Assembly (NCBI GenBank): GCA_037441765.1
Contig: JBBIRM010000085.1
Span: 1-11,817 of the forward strand
Source of the DNA: JBBIRM01 sp037441765
GTDB lineage: Bacteria; Desulfobacterota; BSN033; UBA1163
DNA length: 11,817 nucleotides
Direction: 5' to 3'
The stretch's first letter is position 1; each line of letters starts with the position of its first letter. Positions 5,783 to 11,817 of this stretch are shown here, piece after piece. The notes beneath the pieces were generated by a model. The model was not told the origin of the DNA. It made no database searches and saw only the letters and a program-made list of their open reading frames with translations. The position numbers and the translations under genes are program-made.

Positions 5783-6937
5783 TCATCGCCTGAGATCTGG
5801 CCAGAGAACATCCTCTCTGGGCTGGTCCTGTTCTAAACTATATTCAATCACATTGGATATGGTGTTCTGAGTGATATCCCTTCCCCCCAATCCTGCCACA
5901 TAACCAAATATCAGAGGCCTTTCAGGCTCGTTACATAGAACAGACCTTACCTCCTCTGCGAATATCCCTCCCATTCCAAAAGAGATGTTTCGATCAATTA
6001 CAGCCACCTTTGGAACTCCCCTAAGGTTCTCCCGGATTGCCTCTGTTGGGAAAGGACGAACTGTCCTGATCTTGAGTAAGCCTATCCTTTTTCCATCATT
6101 TCGATATTGATCGATTACCTCTCTGCAGGTACTTGTCACAGTGCCCGAGGTGACAAGAACCATTTCCGCCTCTTCACATCTGTAGGGCTCAACCAAACCA
6201 TAACTCCTTCCAAAAATCTTATGGAATTCACTATCCACTTCAAGGATGATCGATTTTGCATTTTCCATCGACTGCTGAATCTGAAACCTCATCTCCGTAA
6301 AGGTATCTGGAGCGGTGAGACTGGAAAATGATTTTGCCTCTTTCGGATCAATCTTGAACTTAGGCTCATAGGGAGGAAGGAAGCGATCGACTCTCTCCTG
6401 ATCTGGTATATCAACTGGTTCAAAGGTATGGGAGAGATAAAAGGCATCGAGCACGACCATGGAAGGAAGGGAAATCCTCTCAGAAATTTTGAAGGCCTGA
6501 ATTATTGTATCCAGGGCCTCCTGGCTCGATTCACAATAGAACTGAAGCCATCCTGTATCCCTCTGACTCAGGCTATCAATCTGATCGCACCAGATATTCC
6601 AAGGAGCACCTAAGGCTCGGCTGACATTGCACATGACAATTGGCAACCTTGCCCCTGAAGCCCAATGAAGGAGTTCGTGCATCAATGCAATCCCCTGGGA
6701 AGAGGTGGCTGTAAAGGTCCTGGCTCCAACCGCTGATGCGCCAATACAACTGGCCATTGCTGAATGTTCCGATTCTACCTTCAGGAATTTCGCCTTCAGT
6801 TGTCCACTGGCACAGAGTTCTGAAAGCCTCTCTACGATGTGGGTTTGGGGGGTGATGGGGTAAGCAGAAATCACTTCAACCCTCGATAGCAAGTCCCCCT
6901 GGGAGACCGCATGACTCCATTCAATCACCACCTTCAT
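5783..6937 (-). CDS. porA: 2-oxoacid:ferredoxin oxidoreductase, alpha subunit
   Basis: Alpha subunit (384 aa from the ATG at 6937; the four-subunit enzymes' alpha is usually about 390). It forms the pyrimidine-binding half of the thiamine diphosphate site and the substrate pocket. Motifs: YPITPQT (26-32), VESEHSAMASCIGASAVGAR (54-73), TATSSQGIALM (76-86) and APWNIWCDQID (111-121); the C-terminal transketolase-like domain begins near VLVTSGTV, and GLGGRDIT lies close to the end. An upstream in-frame ATG (6976) exists, but the start at 6937 is preferred: it has GGAGG seven bases upstream and overlaps the previous stop as ATGA, indicating translational coupling. The N-terminal motif usually reading GNxA is WSHA here (7-10). 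Substrate not resolvable by eye; pyruvate and phenylglyoxylate-type enzymes share these motifs. Confidence 0.92.
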   Translation of the reverse strand: MKVVIEWSHAVSQGDLLSRVEVISAYPITPQTHIVERLSELCASGQLKAKFLKVESEHSAMASCIGASAVGARTFTATSSQGIALMHELLHWASGARLPIVMCNVSRALGAPWNIWCDQIDSLSQRDTGWLQFYCESSQEALDTIIQAFKISERISLPSMVVLDAFYLSHTFEPVDIPDQERVDRFLPPYEPKFKIDPKEAKSFSSLTAPDTFTEMRFQIQQSMENAKSIILEVDSEFHKIFGRSYGLVEPYRCEEAEMVLVTSGTVTSTCREVIDQYRNDGKRIGLLKIRTVRPFPTEAIRENLRGVPKVAVIDRNISFGMGGIFAEEVRSVLCNEPERPLIFGYVAGLGGRDITQNTISNVIEYSLEQDQPREDVLWPDLRR

Positions 6938-8682
6938 CTTCGATCCTCCATAAGAATGATTGCACTCCTTGGGCACTCCTCAAAACAGATGCCGCACCCC
7001 TTACAATAGTCATAGTCGATCTCGTAGTGATCGTCTTTCTTCTTTACTGCCAAATCAGGGCAATAGACCCAGCAGTTATCACAACCATTGCAGACCCCAC
7101 AGTTAAAGCAACGGCCTGCCTCCTTTAGAGCCTCCTCTCGGTCAACAGTGGAGGAGACTTCTTTAAATCCTCCCCTTCGATTCTCTACAGGAATTTTTTT
7201 TATCTTTACCCGATCCTGATGTTCGAAATAATCGAGATTGATCTCAGGGAAATAAATGACCGGTGGGTTAGTCTCTCCCTCTGGAGGATGAAAATATTTT
7301 TTCAGGGAGATGGTTCCTTTTTCTCCCACCCAAACCATCCTGATCTTTCCTTTGAGCAACCCTCCCTGAAAATATTCGTGGATCGCCAGGGCTGCCCTCT
7401 TCCCAGAGCCTATGGCCCCTGCTACAGTGTGTTGCGGGTTGACCACATCCCCTCCTGCAAAATATCCTTTGGGATGAACAAACCCCATCTCATCTGCCTT
7501 TATTAACCCCTTTTCTATTAGAATCTCTTGAGGAAGAAAGGAAAGATTTGGAACCTCTCCAATGGCCGTCACAACATAATCTGCCTTTAATGTGAATTGG
7601 GTTTTTGGAATAGGAATGGGATTAAGGGAGCCATCGGGTTTGGGCTCGGCAAGTTTGACCTTGACGAAATCGATCTTTTTTGACCTTCCCCTATCCCTGG
7701 TTATCCTTATCGGCATGGCAGAAGGAATGATCTCAATTCCCTCGGCCTCTGTCTCTGAGATCTCCTCCGCAAAGGCTGGCATCTCCTCCTTCGATTCCAA
7801 GCAGACCATCTGAACCTTCGCTCCAAGTCGCCATGCAGAACGTGAAACATCCACAGCGACATTTCCCCCACCAATTACAACCACTCTTCTCCCAATGGGA
7901 ATCTTTTCTTTTTCTTTAACCCTCCTTAAAAATTCGAGGCCTGACATCACCCCTTCTAAACGTTCACCCTCTATCCCCAAACTTTTACTCTGGTGAGAAC
8001 CCACTGCTATGAAGATTGCTTGAAAAGTTTTGAGATCATCAAAAGAAATGTCCTTCCCTATTTGTGAATTCGTCCTGATCTCTACCCCTAATGATTCGAT
8101 CTCTGATATTTCTCGATCAAGGACGAATCTTGGAAGCCGGTATTCTGGAATCCCAATTCTTAAAATCCCTCCGGGAGAAGAGTAGGATTCAAAGACTGTT
8201 ACGCTATAGCCCATTCGGGCAAGATGATAGGCACAGGTCAATCCCGCAGGTCCAGAGCCAATGATGGCCACCTTTTCCTTTCTTTTCAGATGACCAACAG
8301 ATTTTTCCTGATATATTTTGAATGATAAGTCAGCAACAAACCGCTCAATGGCCTGGATGGCGAGCGCTTCGTCGTACTGCTTTCGATTACATGATGATTC
8401 ACAGGGGTGAAAACAGACTCGACCACAAACCCCTGGAAAGGGATTCTCCTCTTTAATAAGTTTCCAGGCCTCTCTAAATTTACCTTCCTTGACAAGGACC
8501 ATCATCGCTTCGATATCGTTTCCAGCGGGACAGGCCTCATTACAGGGTGGAGTCTTGGATGAATATACGGGCTTAAGGTACCTCCACGTCCCTGTCTTAT
8601 TCCACAGCATCGTCCCCATCGAAATGGAAAGAGGGGGAATATCCTTTAATCTTTTAAAAGTGATCTTTTCTTTCTCTTTCAT
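6934..8682 (-). CDS. GltD-type FAD/NAD(P)H dehydrogenase nested inside an OFOR delta (2[4Fe-4S] ferredoxin) subunit
   Basis: A 582-residue fusion. Residues about 15-40, ending NKTGTWRYLKPVY (28-40), match the N-terminal segment of PorD delta subunits (TGxWRxxRP). A GltD-like module follows: an N-terminal Fe-S region CNEACPAG (C47, C51) and CGRVCFHPCESSC (C86, C90, C94, C98); FAD-binding GSGPAGLTCAYHL (142-154); NAD(P)-binding GGGNVAVDVSRSAWRLG (271-287); second FAD motif YFAGGDVV (407-414). At the C-terminus are RCFNCGVCNGCDNCWVYCP (C525 to C541) and YCKGCGICFEECP (C560, C563, C566, C570), the two-cluster ferredoxin part of PorD. It lies between gamma and alpha, exactly where porD normally sits. 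Expected role: electrons pass from the thiamine centre via these clusters to FAD and NAD(P), or in reverse. The stop overlaps the alpha ATG. The Shine-Dalgarno sequence is weak. Domain calls are firm; direction and NADH versus NADPH preference are not known. Confidence 0.9.
   Translation of the reverse strand: MKEKEKITFKRLKDIPPLSISMGTMLWNKTGTWRYLKPVYSSKTPPCNEACPAGNDIEAMMVLVKEGKFREAWKLIKEENPFPGVCGRVCFHPCESSCNRKQYDEALAIQAIERFVADLSFKIYQEKSVGHLKRKEKVAIIGSGPAGLTCAYHLARMGYSVTVFESYSSPGGILRIGIPEYRLPRFVLDREISEIESLGVEIRTNSQIGKDISFDDLKTFQAIFIAVGSHQSKSLGIEGERLEGVMSGLEFLRRVKEKEKIPIGRRVVVIGGGNVAVDVSRSAWRLGAKVQMVCLESKEEMPAFAEEISETEAEGIEIIPSAMPIRITRDRGRSKKIDFVKVKLAEPKPDGSLNPIPIPKTQFTLKADYVVTAIGEVPNLSFLPQEILIEKGLIKADEMGFVHPKGYFAGGDVVNPQHTVAGAIGSGKRAALAIHEYFQGGLLKGKIRMVWVGEKGTISLKKYFHPPEGETNPPVIYFPEINLDYFEHQDRVKIKKIPVENRRGGFKEVSSTVDREEALKEAGRCFNCGVCNGCDNCWVYCPDLAVKKKDDHYEIDYDYCKGCGICFEECPRSAIILMEDRR
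6945..6949 (-). promoter_or_regulatory. Ribosome binding site GGAGG deciding the alpha-subunit start
   Basis: GGAGG on the minus strand lies seven bases before ATG 6937-6935, within the end of the upstream fusion gene. With the ATGA overlap it argues for the shorter alpha subunit rather than the one starting at 6976. Confidence 0.7.
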
Positions 8683-8745
8683 TGAAATTCTTATTCCGGA
8701 GGATAAAACCTTATATTCATGAAATCCGTTATCTCTGCTTTACTT

Positions 8746-9300
8746 TTAGCCAATCCGATGAACTTTTGAGTAAGCCTCACGAGCGGCTGACACATTCTCC
8801 TCTTTTTTTTCTGGAACATTTTCCATGATAGCCCGAATGACAGAGCCAATGGTAACCATTCCTGTAATCTTTGAAAAAGCTCCAAGAATGGCTGTATTAA
8901 CAACAGGTGAAGTGGGGGTTCCCAATTTATAGGCCACAGCAATGGCCCCTGCATCAACCACCGCTACTTTATATTTTGAAAAGGGAGCGGTGTCAATCTC
9001 CTTTGAACTGTTGATCAGTATCCAACCTCCATCCTTCAACCCCTCTGCCACCTCAATCCCTTCAAGTATGAGTGTCCAGTCAAGAACGATGACATGGTCA
9101 GGTTGATATACATTGGTTCGAATCCGAATCGGTTTGTAATCCCATCGGGTAAAGGCCATCACAGGAGCACCCCTTCTCTCCACCCCGAACGAGGGAAAGG
9201 CCTGAACATATCTTCCATCATAAAAGAGGGCAGATGCCAAAACCGCTGAGGCAATTACAGCCCCTTGTCCTCCCCGACCATGAATTCGAATCTCAATCAT
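8746..9300 (-). CDS. porG: 2-oxoacid:ferredoxin oxidoreductase, gamma subunit
   Basis: Gamma subunit (184 aa, usual size) of the four-subunit oxidoreductase, the domain thought to take part in coenzyme A binding. The N-terminal IRIHGRGGQGAVIASAVLA (4-22) and PSFGVERRGAPVMAF (36-50) are the family signatures; TSPVVNTAILGAF, in the second half, is also typical. It is the first of the four oxidoreductase genes (order gamma, fused delta, alpha, beta), starting 36 bases after the phosphatase stop and ending 63 bases before the fusion gene. No good Shine-Dalgarno sequence is seen upstream of the ATG. The 63-base gap holds no obvious gene or hairpin that I could support. Confidence 0.93.
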   Translation of the reverse strand: MIEIRIHGRGGQGAVIASAVLASALFYDGRYVQAFPSFGVERRGAPVMAFTRWDYKPIRIRTNVYQPDHVIVLDWTLILEGIEVAEGLKDGGWILINSSKEIDTAPFSKYKVAVVDAGAIAVAYKLGTPTSPVVNTAILGAFSKITGMVTIGSVIRAIMENVPEKKEENVSAAREAYSKVHRIG

Positions 9301-9336
9301 AAACCGTTACCAAATTATAACCTTAACTTTAATCCC

Positions 9337-9975
9337 TTAGAAGTCAACCCTTGGCCCCTCCTGCCTTAAAGGCTTGAGATGACAAGTCTCATTCATGAAA
9401 CAAAGCACATAACTTCCATCCTGATATCGGATCAGGTTTATGGCTGTAGGATCCTGAACGATCTGCCAGAAATGGGAGTTGTCCAGTCCCAATATCCCAC
9501 AGATAAGGACTTTATTGACGACCCGATGAGAAACAAGGACAATCGTTTTTTCATAATTTAATCGAACAACTTCCTCCAACGCTGCCATCGCTCTTGATCG
9601 AACCTCATCTAAGGTCTCTCCTCCTGGGAGTCTTGCCTTATGAGGTTCTTCCTTCCATTTGCGATAGGTTTCTCGATCTATCTCTCGAATCTCTTGATGG
9701 GGATGGCCTTCCCAATTTCCAAAATTCATATCGATTATCCCCTCTAATGTCTGGACTTTTAGGTGGTGAATCCTGGCAATCCTTTTAGCGGTCTGCCATG
9801 CTCGTGATAATGGACTCGAGTAGATTGCATCAATCTTCAACTCTCTGAAATACTCCCCGGCCAGTTCCGCCTGCCTCAGTCCTGTTTCGTCAAGGGGTAC
9901 ATCTGTTCTTCCTCGGAAGATCTCTTCCTTGTTCCAGGCGGTTTGACCGTGGCGAACAAGGTAGATTGAGGTCAT
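9337..9975 (-). CDS. Histidine phosphatase family protein (phosphoglycerate mutase/CobC-like)
   Basis: Cytoplasmic branch-1 histidine phosphatase (212 aa). The phosphorylated histidine is H9 in LVRHGQT, with R8 beside it; the second arginine is R58 in SSPLSRAWQTA, and the second catalytic histidine is H150 in VLVSHRVV. The acid usually found as Glu in L(R/x)EIDFGxWEG is Asp here (D82 in IIDMNFGNWEG). PGGET (117-121) is conserved in the family. Substrate cannot be assigned: close relatives include alpha-ribazole phosphatase (cobalamin synthesis), phosphoserine phosphatase and sugar phosphatases. An excellent AAGGAGG (9987-9981) lies five bases before the ATG. The gene is directly upstream of the oxidoreductase operon (36-base gap), so it is probably cotranscribed with it, and may be its leading gene. 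Confidence 0.88.
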   Translation of the reverse strand: MTSIYLVRHGQTAWNKEEIFRGRTDVPLDETGLRQAELAGEYFRELKIDAIYSSPLSRAWQTAKRIARIHHLKVQTLEGIIDMNFGNWEGHPHQEIREIDRETYRKWKEEPHKARLPGGETLDEVRSRAMAALEEVVRLNYEKTIVLVSHRVVNKVLICGILGLDNSHFWQIVQDPTAINLIRYQDGSYVLCFMNETCHLKPLRQEGPRVDF

Positions 9976-10020
9976 CTAATCCTCCTTCTCGATCTATTGA
10001 TTTATCACTTTTTTATAGAT

Positions 10021-10048
10021 AAAAGCAACCATTTTTGGAAAGGCTTTT
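10021..10048 (-). terminator. Weak hairpin downstream of the radical SAM gene
   Basis: On the minus strand AAAAGC (10048-10043) pairs with GCTTTT (10026-10021), enclosing an inner CCA/TGG stem with an AAAA loop. The terminal TTTT is part of the stem and the tract after it is ATCTAT, so it is at best a weak intrinsic terminator. It lies in the 108-base gap between the radical SAM gene and the phosphatase gene, where an operon boundary would be expected; I could not pick out a convincing promoter for the phosphatase there. Confidence 0.3.
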
Positions 10049-10083
10049 GAGGTACCAAATAAAATCTTCATCTCGCTTCTCAT

Positions 10084-11763
10084 TTAATAATGTGAATGGC
10101 TTCCCAGAATGGGTCTTCTCGACGCCTTCTCTAAAAAATAGTCTAAAACTCTCTGGGAGGTTGGTTCTTTAAATACTGATATCTTCCCATCGGATCCTTT
10201 CCTCAGACCGGGGAAATAACGTTCTTCAAAAAGGAGTAAAAAGAGATTAACCCACGTAGTGAGGCTATTTTCTTCCTTATCCTTAAAGTCAACCTTATGT
10301 TTACCTCTGAGGAATTGGTAAATCTCTTTTAAAGTCATTCCTTCGCTAAGATGCCTCTCTTCCATCTTTCTTTTGATAAAGTTAACTAACCTCGCAAGAC
10401 GAAAAATCGTTATGATATCGAGTCGATTGAATTCCTTAGTCTCGATTGGTATGGCACTGGATCGCCATTGGGATGGATTTCTGGGAAGTATCCCATCATT
10501 TAAACATCTTTCGAAGAGAAGGGTGCCAGGGGTAGGATAATAAATGCTTGGGCCAACGAGCACCCTCTTCCCCATCAGATAGATTAATGTATCGGACATC
10601 TCTTCTATGCTCTGGCCAGGCATTCCAAATATTGCATAGGCAATCACATTAAGACCTACTTGTTCAATATTCTCTAAGATTTTATCAAATTCAACCGTTG
10701 GGCTGGGTCTTTTCATCCTTTTTCTTGTTTCAGGATCAACGCTCATAAAGGAGAGATTGAGCGTATTGAAACCTGCCCTTTTCATTAACCTCAGTAGTTC
10801 TTCATCCAGGTAGGTAAACGAGATACCATTCATTGCAGAAAGTTCTATTTTTCTTTCTCCGAAGGATTGGATAATTAGGCTCATCAACTTCTTTGCTCGT
10901 ATTTTATCAAAAGTGAAATTATCATCTTCAATATCGAAGACCTCAATCCCCCAATTTTTATAACATTCCATTATCTCCTGAAGGGTATTCTCCGGGCTTC
11001 GCATCCTGAAAGAAGATCCCATCACATGGTGGGCTGAACAGTAGACGCATCCATGGGGACACCCCCGGCTTGTGATGATCATAGTGGACCGCTTCTTATG
11101 GATCCGATACCGATCCAGATCGAGAAGGTCTCTTGCCGGATATGGAAGACTATCCAATTCTTCGATAAAGGTTTTCAGAGGACGAATATGAATGCGACCT
11201 TTGATTCTAAATCCAATCCCGTCTATCTCTGAAATCTCTTCTGAATTCTTCATCTCCATCCTTTCAATTAAAAGAGGAAATCTGTATTCTCCCTCACCTA
11301 AAACCACATAATCTACAAATGGAGCTCTAAGGACTTCCTCGGGATCACAACTCGCATAGGATCCTCCCATCACCACGATCTTCTTTGGATCCCACTTCTT
11401 AATAATTCTGGCAACCCCCATTGCCTCCTCATGATAGGGAGTGAAGTTTGATGAAATTCCAAAGACATCCGCTCTGGAATCTACAATCTTATTTTGAACC
11501 TCCTCCCATCCCATTCCGAAATGATAAAAACCCGTATAAAGTTTAAAAGGGCTTCGATCATTGAATGGATAGATTTCCTTAAGGTAGGAGAGTTCTTGAG
11601 GAATCGGAATGGGCCTCTTCTGATGGGTTTGACAATCAAGGATTTCCACTTTGTGGCCGAAGTTTTCAAGGGATGAAGCAAGATAAGCCAGCCCAATCGG
11701 TTGGGTCCTAATGGAGGTTTGATAGAAATCTCTTACTGGAGGCTGAATGAGAAGAATTTTCAT
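10084..11763 (-). CDS. B12-binding-type radical SAM protein
   Basis: A 559-residue protein of the large B12-binding-domain radical SAM class (BchE/methyltransferase-like architecture). The N-terminal Rossmann-like domain begins KILLIQPPV (2-10), with PIGLAYLASSLE (22-33), and includes VMGGSYASCDPEE (131-143) and VVLGEGEYRFP (153-163), all typical of this domain. The radical SAM [4Fe-4S] motif is SRGCPHGCVYCS (C235, C239, C242; CxxxCxxC). Further landmarks are DIEDDNFTF (277-285), FDKILENIEQVG (359-370) and AIFGMPGQSIEEM (377-389). The C-terminal 150 residues are not a domain I recognise. No DxHxxG cobalamin-ligand motif is visible, as in many members. Likely chemistry is methylation, rearrangement or ring formation, but the substrate is unknown. 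The gene stands alone: 54 bases precede the ATG inside the window, AT-rich and without a clear Shine-Dalgarno sequence or promoter. Confidence 0.88.
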   Translation of the reverse strand: MKILLIQPPVRDFYQTSIRTQPIGLAYLASSLENFGHKVEILDCQTHQKRPIPIPQELSYLKEIYPFNDRSPFKLYTGFYHFGMGWEEVQNKIVDSRADVFGISSNFTPYHEEAMGVARIIKKWDPKKIVVMGGSYASCDPEEVLRAPFVDYVVLGEGEYRFPLLIERMEMKNSEEISEIDGIGFRIKGRIHIRPLKTFIEELDSLPYPARDLLDLDRYRIHKKRSTMIITSRGCPHGCVYCSAHHVMGSSFRMRSPENTLQEIMECYKNWGIEVFDIEDDNFTFDKIRAKKLMSLIIQSFGERKIELSAMNGISFTYLDEELLRLMKRAGFNTLNLSFMSVDPETRKRMKRPSPTVEFDKILENIEQVGLNVIAYAIFGMPGQSIEEMSDTLIYLMGKRVLVGPSIYYPTPGTLLFERCLNDGILPRNPSQWRSSAIPIETKEFNRLDIITIFRLARLVNFIKRKMEERHLSEGMTLKEIYQFLRGKHKVDFKDKEENSLTTWVNLFLLLFEERYFPGLRKGSDGKISVFKEPTSQRVLDYFLEKASRRPILGSHSHY

Positions 11764-11817
11764 AAATATAAACAGAAATTCCGTAAAAGGGTTTTTTTCT
11801 TTTTAAATCCGCCATAG

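Noticed and set aside
6938..6976. Longer alpha subunit starting at ATG 6976
   Set aside because: The extra 13 residues lack family similarity and would overlap the fusion gene by 43 bases, whereas ATG 6937 has a GGAGG site and an ATGA coupling.
8683..8745. Tiny reading frame (ATG to TAA, nine codons) in the gap between gamma and fusion genes
   Set aside because: It has no ribosome site and is too short to support; it is best treated as untranslated spacer.
9314..9347. TTGACT and TATAAT on the minus strand before the gamma gene
   Set aside because: The spacing is 22 bases, too long for a sigma-70 promoter, and TTGACT is part of the phosphatase's last codons. With a 36-base gap, read-through from the phosphatase is more likely.

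Overview
The window (11,817 bases) looks like a chromosomal stretch of an anaerobic, moderate-GC bacterium of the Desulfobacterota/deltaproteobacterial or Nitrospirota kind. The grounds are a tungsten/molybdenum aldehyde:ferredoxin oxidoreductase, a four-subunit-type 2-oxoacid:ferredoxin oxidoreductase, a sensor kinase with two c-type haem motifs in its extracytoplasmic domain, and a stand-alone B12-binding-type radical SAM protein. The taxonomic guess is inference; there is no rRNA or ribosomal protein here to confirm it. I see no tRNA, CRISPR array, insertion sequence, integrase or phage gene, and every large gene appears intact.

Layout. (1) Plus strand, 94-3467: an aldehyde:ferredoxin oxidoreductase (AOR) followed 56 bases later by a membrane histidine kinase carrying two CxxCH motifs; no response regulator follows. 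(2) Minus strand, 3483-3833: a small retropepsin-like aspartic protease with its own extended -10 promoter. (3) Plus strand, 3995-4852: queF (preQ0 reductase of queuosine synthesis) and a thioredoxin-type arsC-like arsenate reductase, separated by 3 bases. (4) Minus strand, 9975-4849, read right to left: a histidine-family phosphatase, then gamma, a flavoprotein/ferredoxin fusion, alpha and beta subunits of a 2-oxoacid:ferredoxin oxidoreductase, with gaps of 36 and 63 bases, an ATGA overlap, and 37 bases. (5) Minus strand, 11763-10084: a radical SAM protein with a B12-binding-type N-terminal domain. Genes are tightly packed and no gene-free stretch exceeds about 160 bases.

The most interesting part is block 4. 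The gamma-delta-alpha-beta order is the classic one for archaeal/Thermotoga pyruvate:ferredoxin oxidoreductase, but the delta ferredoxin subunit is split. Its N-terminal segment (residues about 15-40, with a TGTWR motif) and its C-terminal 2[4Fe-4S] segment (about 525-572) flank a complete GltD-type FAD/NAD(P)H dehydrogenase module of about 480 residues. This predicts an oxidoreductase with a built-in route between the thiamine diphosphate centre and NAD(P)(H), functionally comparable to phenylglyoxylate:NAD+ oxidoreductase, which has a separate GltD-like subunit. The substrate cannot be told from sequence alone. The AOR could supply or consume the matching acid/aldehyde through shared ferredoxin, but the two are on different transcripts and the link is speculative.
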